DNA of 55,126 nt from a candidate division WWE3 bacterium RBG_19FT_COMBO_53_11. GTDB lineage: Bacteria > Patescibacteriota > WWE3 > 9FT-COMBO-53-11. The notes below the pieces were generated by a model. It searched no databases. It was not told where the DNA came from and saw only the letters and a list, made by a program, of their open reading frames with translations. The stretch lies in the NCBI GenBank assembly GCA_001772805.1, contig MEUW01000001.1, positions 1 through 55,126 of the forward strand, in the 5' to 3' direction. The position numbers were made by a program, and so were the translations under genes. Positions 47,785 to 54,873 of the stretch are shown here, in pieces (the first letter of the stretch is position 1; each line of letters starts with the position of its first letter).

Positions 47785-49527
47785 ATGTCTGCCCCTGCCC
47801 AGGGTCCGATCACTCTTTATGCGCCGAGACCGGTCTCGGTGAGGATGTTTCCTCCGAGCGTTCGTCCCGGCTTTAGATCCAAACTTAAAACTCTCCTTTC
47901 CGTTTTAATTGTTTCCGTAGTCGTGATTGGGATTTACCCGTTTGCCGATGATGTCTGGGGAGTGATTACTCAAGGGGGAAGCTCGGTTACCTTAAATAAT
48001 GTCTTAGACGAGAACTTTAACCTCTCCCTTGATGGGTACCTCGAAGGTTCCCAGCTGATCTCAACTACATCCGGTTCTAATCCTTTGTTAGTTGAGAGTT
48101 CCGATCTAGTCGAGAACCTTAACGCCGATCTTTTGGACGGTCAGCATGGAAGCTACTATCTAAATGAAAGCGACCTTAATTGGGACGATCTCGCTGGCAA
48201 GCCAAGTGTAATTTCCTCGCTGGATGGTGTCACGAACGATAGCGGAAACATCGATTTTTTGGCCGGGGCAAACGTGACGATTACCCCCGACAATGTTGCC
48301 AACACCATCACAATCGCCGGTTCGGAGGGCGTCGACGGTTGGTTAGATGATGGGGCAGTAGTGCGATTGGAAACGGCGACCGATAAAGTTGGAATTGGGA
48401 CTATCAGTCCTGACGGGACTCTTCATGTCCAGACCGGCAGTGCCGGAGCCGTCACAGCCCACGCGTTCTATGACGATTTGGTGGTCGAGAATGCGGGAGA
48501 TGCCGGTATCAGTATTTTAACTCCGAATGCCTCTTACGGTGGATTAATCTTTGGCTCCCCATCCTCCAACATTCGAGGATGGATCAAGTATTACGGTACC
48601 TCCAATACTCTTCAATTTGGCCAAAATGGCAGTGACCACATGTGGTTGACGGACTCGGAGCTGGAGTTTCAACAGGCTACGGGTATCTCTACCACTTCCG
48701 GCGATTTAACCCTTGACCCATCCGGCAACGTTTTCATCCCTAGTGATTTGAGTTTGGCCGGCACGGCTTCGATCGTCGGGCCGGTAGACTCCACCGCTTT
48801 TGAGATTGGAAATTCCGCTACCGAAGGCGGAAATGTCGAAATTTTTAGAGATGCCTCAGGCAACCGCCAAGTTTTCATCGATGCGGATGCCGCAGAAACC
48901 TCGGTTGGGACTACTTTGTACGGAAGATTGCAGGTTGGTTCCACCGCCGCAGTTATTCTTCAGGGCAATAACGGTACGATTGCAACTTCAACCGGGGATT
49001 TGACGCTCAATCCGGCTGGATCAGCCAACGTCCATTTGGACGCCAGCACAAAGCTAACGATCGGAACCAGCGATCGGCTGCAAATTTACCATGACACCAG
49101 CGGGCACATTATTAATTCTTTTAATGCGCTTGAAATCCAGAATACGGCGGCGTCTTCGGTAGTTTATTTGCGGACCTACAACAATGCATCGCAGTGGGTC
49201 GGGCTTAATTTGTACGGAGCGCTTCAAGCAGTTGTTGTTAATGAGGATAGCTTGGATGTTGACTTCCGGGTGGAGGGCAATAACGACGCCAATCTCCTTT
49301 TTACCGATGGCGGGAACGATCGAGTGGGGATTGGGACGGCAACTCCCGGTCAGAAGCTGGAGGTTAACGGCGGGGTACGGCTCAACACGGCGACCGCCCA
49401 GCCGACTTGCGACTCCTCCGCGCGCGGTACGCTCTGGTTTACCCAGGGGGGAGCGGGAGTTAAAGATGAATTGGAAGTTTGCGCGAAAGACGCCGGCGAT
49501 GCCTACGCTTGGCGTACCATTTACTAA
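47785..49527 (+). CDS. Phage-tail-fibre-like surface protein, copy 1
   Basis: 580 residues. A cytoplasmic N-terminus (MSAPAQGPITLYAP) is followed by one membrane helix (about 34-52), so the rest faces outside. Then VITQGGSSVTLNNVLDENFN, NADLLDGQHGSYYL (a motif of phage tail fibres) and repeated VGIGTISPDGTLHVQ / VGIGTATPGQKLEVN units typical of trimeric fibre shafts. Beta-helix-like repeats of STTSGDLTLDPSGNV type lie in between. The C-terminus is short and ends DAYAWRTIY, with no chaperone domain. TATCAT 9 nt upstream of the ATG. Confidence 0.85.
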   Translation: MSAPAQGPITLYAPRPVSVRMFPPSVRPGFRSKLKTLLSVLIVSVVVIGIYPFADDVWGVITQGGSSVTLNNVLDENFNLSLDGYLEGSQLISTTSGSNPLLVESSDLVENLNADLLDGQHGSYYLNESDLNWDDLAGKPSVISSLDGVTNDSGNIDFLAGANVTITPDNVANTITIAGSEGVDGWLDDGAVVRLETATDKVGIGTISPDGTLHVQTGSAGAVTAHAFYDDLVVENAGDAGISILTPNASYGGLIFGSPSSNIRGWIKYYGTSNTLQFGQNGSDHMWLTDSELEFQQATGISTTSGDLTLDPSGNVFIPSDLSLAGTASIVGPVDSTAFEIGNSATEGGNVEIFRDASGNRQVFIDADAAETSVGTTLYGRLQVGSTAAVILQGNNGTIATSTGDLTLNPAGSANVHLDASTKLTIGTSDRLQIYHDTSGHIINSFNALEIQNTAASSVVYLRTYNNASQWVGLNLYGALQAVVVNEDSLDVDFRVEGNNDANLLFTDGGNDRVGIGTATPGQKLEVNGGVRLNTATAQPTCDSSARGTLWFTQGGAGVKDELEVCAKDAGDAYAWRTIY

Positions 49528-49555
49528 CCATGAATAGTTTTGCTAACATAAATTA

Positions 49556-51964
49556 ATGTCTGTCCCTGCCCAGGGTCCGATCACTCTTTATGCGCCGAAA
49601 CGGAATTTGCCGATTGAAGTTCCGGCGCGAATCATTGGCAAAAAGCATTTCCACTTCCGCTCCAAACTCAAGGTTATCCTTCCCGTTCTACTCTTTTCGG
49701 GATTGATTGGCGGAATTTACCCGTTTGTGGATGATGTTCGGGCTGTGCTTACTCAAGGTGGTAGTGCCGTGACGCTTGACGCCGTTTTAGATGAAAACTT
49801 CAACCTTTCGCTGGCGGGGAACTTAGAAGGATCCCAGCTTATCTCGACCACTACCGATTCCGTTCCGTTGGTTGTTAACAGCACTGAGCTGGTTGACGAT
49901 CTCAACGCCGATCTGTTGGACGGCCAGCACGGCAGCTATTATCTTGATTCGCTTGGTTCGCCATGGACGGACGCTGGCTCATTTCTTTATCCGACTGGGG
50001 GAGAGGTTTTGGGAGATCCTTCGGGAAGTTCGAGTAAAATCGCCGGTATTTATCTGGGGGACTCCTCACCCCTCAAATTTGGGACAAGCGGTGTTTCCTT
50101 CTCGCAATCCGCTTCAACGCTCTCCGTAACACAAGGGAACAATAAAATAAACTTCGATTCCAGTACATTGATTATCGACGGCGCAAACGACCGCGTGGGG
50201 ATTGGGGTAGCCCCTGAGAGTATGTTCCACCTTCGTTACGAGGATAACGCGGGATCACAAACCTCCCTCAAGGCGGGTTTGTTTGAACTTAACCTTAATG
50301 CCAATGATGCTGACCCGTTTACCAGTTACTACACTGCCGTTCAAGGGCGTTCCCGGTACTACGGATCGGATACAGGGGGGTTCCCGGAAGATATTGGCCA
50401 TGTGCGGGGTGTTTTCGGCTCGGCCTTCAATTACGGTACGGGTACGCTCTACGCTTCCGCGGGTGTGGAAGGATCGTCCTTTGTTGCTTCCTCGGGTGAC
50501 ATTACCGAAGCCAGCGGTGTCACCGGCGTAGCGGGTATCACCCCCGGCAGTTCCGGATCGATTGACAGGGCGATCGCCTTTTACACTCCCGGAATCCAAA
50601 ACTCTTCGACGGGGACGATTAATGAAGCTTACGGCTTGTTGGTAGGAGGCCTGGATGGAGGTGGAGCAGTTAACAACAACTACGGAATATTCATCGAAAA
50701 TCCGGCGTGTGCCGGCTGCACCAACATTTGGTCACTATATTCGGAAGCCGGCGACAACTATTTTGGTGGAAACGTGGAGGTCGGGGATGTCTTAACGATT
50801 AATGAATTAATCAAAACCACCAATACCGATGCCAACGCAATTAATATGTACAACAACGGCGTCAGCTTGGATTCCTATCTTAACTTGGCGATTAACCTTG
50901 ACAACGACGACAACGACTCGGATGAGGCCTTCGTAATTGCGACTAACGGTGGATCGACCGAACTTTTAAGGGTTGAGGAGAACCAACTCGTTTCTACCCC
51001 CCCGATCTTCTCCACCGACGGGTTATTCGCCGGTACCGCTACGGGTACCCTTGGTTACCTTAGTGCGATGGAAGATTACGGTGCTGACGGTTTAGTCCGT
51101 TTGGTCGATACCAACACTGACGACGATTCCGGATACCAAGTTCTTCGCATTGGTGTAGGTACCGACTCTTCCGGTACAGACACTCGGTTTATCTCCTTTT
51201 ATGCTGATGCCACCGATGAAGCCGACGGGACCGGGGTCGGCAACATCCATTTGAATGACGGGGATGTGGTTTATGATACCGGTGGGGCGGACTATGCGGA
51301 GCACGTGGCCGTTTCCCAGTCGGTTAGCCAGGGTGATTTGATTTCGCTCACTTCTTCCTTGGGTAAGAAAGCATCCTCCGGGGAAAGGGTGATTGGGGTA
51401 GTTTCCGATACGGCGGGATTTGTCGGTAATTCTGACTACGAAAGGGCGGATGAAGGAGGGGCAATAGTTGGTTTCTTAGGGCAAATTAAGACCAAAGTGG
51501 CTGGGGATATTAAGCCCGGCGACCAAATTGCCGCTTCGGAAATTCCCGGTGTTGGTACTAAAGCGACCGAAAAGGGTCCCATTGTTGGAATTGCCTTGCA
51601 GTCCCACAGCGGTTCGGAAGTTTCCAAGATTAAGGTCTTTGTGAACCCGGGTTGGTGGGATCCCGGAACCGTAATTGCGAGCGGAGGAGGCATTCCTGGA
51701 GATCTTAAAGTTGACAGTGTGGAAGCCACGAAAGGTGTTTTTGACAAACTAACTTCTGCGGTATCGGCGGTGATTGAGAGCCTGAGTGTAAAGGTTGCCG
51801 AAATTGCTTCCGCCGTCATTGAAAATCTTAAAGTTAAGTTCTTAACGATTGGAGAAAGTTCGACCCCGACCGGTATCACAATATACGATAGAGCAACCGG
51901 AGAGCCTTACTGCGTCTCTGTTGTTGACGGAGAGGTAGCAACCGAAGCCGGAATTTGTGAGTGA
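49556..51964 (+). CDS. Phage-tail-fibre-like surface protein, copy 2, with a G2-peptidase-like end
   Basis: 802 residues. The first 120 residues are almost the same as copy 1, also at DNA level at the 5' end (about 45 bp with few changes), so the N-terminal anchor was duplicated. The fibre part differs. From about 577 (GGADYAEHVAVSQSVSQGDLISL) to 700 it resembles peptidase G2/IMC-type autocleaving chaperone domains of phage fibres. A helical segment follows, rich in VSAVIESLSVKVAEI (coiled-coil), then a small Cys-containing end. TAACAT 6 nt before the ATG. The 3' end overlaps convergent rpmB by 58 nt. Confidence 0.85.
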   Translation: MSVPAQGPITLYAPKRNLPIEVPARIIGKKHFHFRSKLKVILPVLLFSGLIGGIYPFVDDVRAVLTQGGSAVTLDAVLDENFNLSLAGNLEGSQLISTTTDSVPLVVNSTELVDDLNADLLDGQHGSYYLDSLGSPWTDAGSFLYPTGGEVLGDPSGSSSKIAGIYLGDSSPLKFGTSGVSFSQSASTLSVTQGNNKINFDSSTLIIDGANDRVGIGVAPESMFHLRYEDNAGSQTSLKAGLFELNLNANDADPFTSYYTAVQGRSRYYGSDTGGFPEDIGHVRGVFGSAFNYGTGTLYASAGVEGSSFVASSGDITEASGVTGVAGITPGSSGSIDRAIAFYTPGIQNSSTGTINEAYGLLVGGLDGGGAVNNNYGIFIENPACAGCTNIWSLYSEAGDNYFGGNVEVGDVLTINELIKTTNTDANAINMYNNGVSLDSYLNLAINLDNDDNDSDEAFVIATNGGSTELLRVEENQLVSTPPIFSTDGLFAGTATGTLGYLSAMEDYGADGLVRLVDTNTDDDSGYQVLRIGVGTDSSGTDTRFISFYADATDEADGTGVGNIHLNDGDVVYDTGGADYAEHVAVSQSVSQGDLISLTSSLGKKASSGERVIGVVSDTAGFVGNSDYERADEGGAIVGFLGQIKTKVAGDIKPGDQIAASEIPGVGTKATEKGPIVGIALQSHSGSEVSKIKVFVNPGWWDPGTVIASGGGIPGDLKVDSVEATKGVFDKLTSAVSAVIESLSVKVAEIASAVIENLKVKFLTIGESSTPTGITIYDRATGEPYCVSVVDGEVATEAGICE

Positions 51965-52143
51965 CGGTTATCCTTATGCTTTTCACCGCTCCTCTGTTCC
52001 TTAATGCACGATGTACAGAACCAGTTTCCTAGGTATTTTTGGAGATTGGGACGGAACTTTCTATTTGAGCTTTTTTTAGAGTGGGCGGGAACATTGTGCC
52101 CGAATCGTGTGCCTTTCCCGCAATTGAAACAGATTTTTGCCAT
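51907..52143 (-). CDS. rpmB: 50S ribosomal protein L28
   Basis: 78 residues. AKICFNCGKGTRFGHNVPAHSKKSSNRKFRPNLQKY fits the L28 core. It has two CxxC-type pairs (CFNC, CTSC), the zinc-binding form. The last 20 residues (QIPASVATSPSTTETQ) are non-conserved and lie in the overlap with the fibre gene. The ATG at 52143 gives the family-typical MAK start. Confidence 0.88.
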   Translation of the reverse strand: MAKICFNCGKGTRFGHNVPAHSKKSSNRKFRPNLQKYLGNWFCTSCIKEQRSGEKHKDNRHSQIPASVATSPSTTETQ

Positions 52144-52176
52144 AGTATTTCGCAATTCGACGCGATCGGTTTACGA

Positions 52177-52241
52177 TCGCTATCAATCTTGCTAACGCTC
52201 GATTGAACGCTTTCGCTATCAATCTTGCTAACGCTCGATTG
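52177..52241. repeat. 29-bp tandem direct repeat
   Basis: TCGCTATCAATC..CGCTCGATTG occurs at 52177-52205 and again at 52213-52241, 7 nt apart. Each copy holds a CAATC..GATTG inverted pair and the GCTAACGCTCG word found in the 2.5 and 42.5 kb repeats. A GACGCGATCGG..CGATCGC module precedes it. Confidence 0.85.
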
Positions 52242-52272
52242 TAACACACGGGAGAAATGGTAATCTGAATCA

Positions 52273-52884
52273 ATGCAATTTTCTCCCGAAGAAATCCGCG
52301 ACTTAATTAAGGCCTGGGCGGCAATCTCGCTGGCGATCGCAATCGCGATTTTAGGTTTCGATTCCCTCGCCACCTTGGGATTGCCGGTCCTGATCCGCGC
52401 TTTTGCGATTTATTCTCTTACGGTTGGTGTTTCTTTCATTGCGCACGAGATCTTCGGGCACAAATTCTTGGCCCAGCGCTATCACCTCTTTGCCGAATTC
52501 CGCGCCGATGATATGCTTCTGCTTTTAGCGGTTCTCCTCTCGTTTACCGGTTTTGTCTTTGCCGCTCCCGGGGCGGTCGTGATTGGGGGAGTAACCCGGA
52601 TTAATACCTATGGGAAAATAGCTTCGGCCGGACCCTTGGTAAATATTCTGTTGGCGCTGTTTTTCGGATTTCTTGCCCGCGCCGGAATCTCTTTAGTCCT
52701 TCCGCTCTACGATACTCAAGGGATCGATTTAATCTCTTCCAGTTATCAGATTAACGCTTGGCTGGCGCTCTTCAATCTCCTTCCTTTGGGAATCTTGGAC
52801 GGGGCAAAGGTACTGGCTTGGAACCGGAAGGTTTGGCTGGTTTTGATCTCAATGGCCGCTGCCCTCTTCTTCGGAGTTATTTGA
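52273..52884 (+). CDS. M50-like site-2 protease family membrane protein
   Basis: 203 residues with about five to six membrane helices. The first metal site reads AHEIFGHKFLAQRYHLFAEFRADD and the second NLLPLGILDGAKVLAW (NxxPxxxLDG). This layout is that of M50 intramembrane zinc proteases, which cut membrane-bound regulators. The canonical HExxH has one extra residue here (H58-E59-I-F-G-H63). TAATCT (52261-52266) 6 nt before the ATG suggests a leaderless mRNA. Confidence 0.85.
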   Translation: MQFSPEEIRDLIKAWAAISLAIAIAILGFDSLATLGLPVLIRAFAIYSLTVGVSFIAHEIFGHKFLAQRYHLFAEFRADDMLLLLAVLLSFTGFVFAAPGAVVIGGVTRINTYGKIASAGPLVNILLALFFGFLARAGISLVLPLYDTQGIDLISSSYQINAWLALFNLLPLGILDGAKVLAWNRKVWLVLISMAAALFFGVI

Positions 52885-52956
52885 TCGCTTCCCCTTTATT
52901 TAATTGATTACGTTGTTCCTTAGTAACTTGGCGAAAATATCAAGGTTCTCGAGTTC

Positions 52957-52985
52957 TATTATAGTATATTATGTATACTATAATA
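52957..52985. repeat. Perfect AT-rich palindrome
   Basis: TATTATAGTATA ttatg TATACTATAATA, 12-bp arms without mismatch. Relatives at 34073-34102 and, in part, 44712. It contains -10-like TATAAT on both strands and could be an operator or a bidirectional promoter site. Confidence 0.7.
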
Positions 52986-53024
52986 ATCAGTATTTGCCAT
53001 TCTCTATCTGCTATTATTAAATTG

Positions 53025-53182
53025 CCTACCTGGTTCGTTTGGCCGGTGAGCGATTCCGCAAACCTGCTTTGCAGGGACCCTCAATCGCTTCGATCCACGG
53101 ATCGGAACTGCGGGGACCCACCTTATCTTGCGTGGGATCAGCTCAGCTAAAAGCGCCGACGGCCGGGTGGGTTCCTTTTTTT
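53025..53182 (+). ncRNA. Candidate structured RNA with terminator, unidentified
   Basis: About 155 nt. The ends pair (CCTACCTGG 53025-53033 with CCGGGTGGG 53163-53171, G-U allowed). Inside: GAGCGATT/AATCGCTT (53048-53055 / 53083-53090) topped by CCTGC ttt GCAGG (53063-53075), then CGATCC ac GGATCG (53091-53104), then CCCAC..GTGGG (53117-53121 / 53132-53136). T7 follows the last stem. TTGCCA (52994-52999) and TTAAAT (53017-53022) could be its promoter. GGACCCACC can also pair with GGTGGGTTCC, an alternative terminator. There are no open frames or known RNA signatures. 6S RNA is worth testing. Confidence 0.5.
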
Positions 53183-53189
53183 CGTAGGA

Positions 53190-53260
53190 AAAACTAATAA
53201 GCGAAGCGAGCCGTTCATTCCCTCGGAATGCTAGAGCTCGCATCGCGAGCCGTCCTTTTT
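53190..53260. repeat. Intergenic palindrome mosaic, copy B of the 1126-1196 repeat
   Basis: GCGAAGCGAGCCGTTCATTCCCTCGGAATGCTAG, then AGCTCGCATCGCGAGC, then CGTCCTTTTT. Same frame as copy A but with another GC palindrome. Confidence 0.75.
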
Positions 53261-53262
53261 AC

Positions 53263-53772
53263 CTATTTCTTCTTAAGCTGATCTTCGAGTTGGCGTTCGA
53301 TCTCCTCCTGATTAAGAGGTTCAAGCATCTTCTTAATTTCGGGGTCGCGGGTCACGTCAACACCCATTTTTTTAAGGACTTCAGCCAGGATTTTGAGGAT
53401 CTTGGTATTCTCCTGTTCGGTGATGATGTCAATCTGCAATCCCATTTCCTCCCGCAAACTGTTGATTCGCTCCTGCCGGTTTTGGGTAATCAGGACGAAG
53501 ATTGCCAAGATAATCGCCTCCAGTGAGACCGTCGTAGTCAGGAAAATGTGCGGAAACGGGTCAAACGGCTTTAGACCGGGTATTACTCCCGAGTTGAGCG
53601 CGATCCAAGTGCCGAATAAAGAGAGGTTGAAAATCAGGAACTCTATCGTTCCGAAGATCGCGACCAGCCGATCTTCCAGTTTTTCGATCCAGGAGCGCCG
53701 AGCGCGGACCTTGGCCTGAATGCTTTCAATGGCGGTTTGAATTGTCAGGCGCCGGCCATGCTGATTGGGCAT
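53263..53772 (-). CDS. DUF1003 membrane protein
   Basis: 169 residues. The central GTIEFLIFNLSLFGTWIALNS, then DPFPHIFLTTTVSLEAIILAIFVLITQNRQ is the DUF1003 core with two membrane helices and a short loop. The C-terminal 65 residues are charged helices (QEEIERQLEDQLKKK). Function unknown. TAGAAT (53782-53787, - strand) 9 nt upstream of the ATG suggests a leaderless start. Confidence 0.92.
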   Translation of the reverse strand: MPNQHGRRLTIQTAIESIQAKVRARRSWIEKLEDRLVAIFGTIEFLIFNLSLFGTWIALNSGVIPGLKPFDPFPHIFLTTTVSLEAIILAIFVLITQNRQERINSLREEMGLQIDIITEQENTKILKILAEVLKKMGVDVTRDPEIKKMLEPLNQEEIERQLEDQLKKK

Positions 53773-53799
53773 TTCAAGGGCATTCTAGCAATCTTGGAG

Positions 53800-53940
53800 A
53801 TTTAGCGTTGGGGGATTGATTAATGCTGCGCATTAACAAATAGTCGCCTCGCTACGCTCGGGGGACTATTGGACGCGATCGTAAGATCGCTAGCAATAGA
53901 TAGGTCGCCTAAGGCGACCGTCCTATTGGCAGTCCTTACC
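53800..53940. repeat. Palindromic mosaic between two - strand genes
   Basis: TTAATGCTGCGCATTAA palindrome, AGTCGCCTCGCTACGCTCGGGGGACT, GGACGCGATCG taa GATCGCTAGC, then the capped CAATAG..GGTCGCC taa GGCGACC..CTATTG element (53893-53938). Confidence 0.75.
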
Positions 53941-53945
53941 GGACG

Positions 53946-54509
53946 CTAAATATACTTTAAATCACTTACTACCCAGATACCCCCGTGATAGTGATTTTTC
54001 AATGCAGCAAGTAAATCGTTCAGTAAAACTCTCCGCGCGAGTTTGTACTGGGGTTTAGGATCACGCAATGTTACGCTTTCCTCTTCTACCTCTTCGATAA
54101 GCGAGGCATGTCCCCACGATCCTTCCCTGTGGTAAAGAAGTGGAGAATTGAAACACACTAGCAAATCATTTCCTTTTCCAATATTTTCTAACAAGAATTT
54201 CTTAAATTGTTTGGTTGACAAAAATCTCTTTGCCGAAAAGTATTTTTCATGCAGGGGAAAACCGTGGCGTTTAAAAAAGGCCGTAAGAGAGTATTTTTTA
54301 AGATCTATCCGCGTTCCCCATCCTGATTTTGGTTTCAGGCCTCTATGGGACTTTGGCAGAAGGTACCGATCCTTGGGTGGCAGAACGACTCCTAAATCAT
54401 AAGCAATATCTGTTTGTCCAAAAATGGGCATTTTCCTTCGGCGCAAAATCATCTGCACGCACGCCGGAACGCAACAGTACGGTTTTTGGGATATGTGGGT
54501 GTATTTCAT
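53946..54509 (-). CDS. C39-like papain-fold peptidase
   Basis: 187 residues from the ATG at 54509. QKPYCCVPACVQMILRRRK at the start resembles the QxxxYCGPA catalytic Cys motif, with Cys13 as likely nucleophile and Val in place of Gly. The His lies in WGHASLIEEVEEE and an Asp in VTLRDPKPQ. There is no transporter domain. It could be a free processing or wall peptidase. A frame continues upstream to 54710, but that part is unconserved-looking and the peptidase motif starts here. No clear Shine-Dalgarno or -10. Confidence 0.72.
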   Translation of the reverse strand: MKYTHISQKPYCCVPACVQMILRRRKMPIFGQTDIAYDLGVVLPPKDRYLLPKSHRGLKPKSGWGTRIDLKKYSLTAFFKRHGFPLHEKYFSAKRFLSTKQFKKFLLENIGKGNDLLVCFNSPLLYHREGSWGHASLIEEVEEESVTLRDPKPQYKLARRVLLNDLLAALKNHYHGGIWVVSDLKYI

Positions 54510-54873
54510 CGGCCCGAAGTACTTGTTAAAGGGTAGGATGGCAGTTCTTAACGGGTGCAATTGGACGGGTTGCTTCGCAAACCTAGCAATTCCCGATGGC
54601 GCCTGAATTGTAACATTTTGGAGAACGGCTAACGAACCGTTTTGCGTGCCTGTTTGGAGTAATACCTGAAGCGGGGTTAGTTTCGGGGAATTGCGGAAAA
54701 AGAGGGGCAAGTGGACCTAGGCCCTCCCGATCCCGTAATCACGGTCTCACCCTCCGGAGAAATGAGACAGGATCTGATGGTCTTGTTTTTGAGTCTTCAG
54801 TTTCTCTATATTGTAGTTGAACCTGGAAATTCTTGGTCTGCGGTCCGACTCGGGCTGTTTTTTGCGTAAACAA
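54510..54873. other. Region without a confident gene
   Basis: Holds an AACGG..CCGTT hairpin with T4 (54624-54644), a CCCGTAATCACGG-type palindrome near 54733, and a weak promoter (TTGTTT 54783-54788, 18 nt, TATATT 54807-54812) for the last gene. A - strand frame up to 54710 could be an N-terminal extension of the peptidase. Confidence 0.4.

Noticed and set aside
47785-51964. Prophage
   Set aside because: Only fibre-like proteins are present, both with host-type membrane anchors; no capsid, terminase, integrase or lysis genes nearby.
52177-52241. CRISPR-like array
   Set aside because: Only two repeat copies with a 7-nt gap, no spacers of equal length and no cas genes.
53091-53182. T-box riboswitch (GGAACTGCGGGGACC with downstream terminator)
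   Set aside because: The match to the T-box core is partial, no Stem I specifier loop is evident, and no + strand gene follows.
54509-54710. N-terminal extension of the C39-like peptidase
   Set aside because: The peptidase motif begins at the inner ATG and the extra 67 residues show no recognisable signal peptide or domain; kept only as a possibility.
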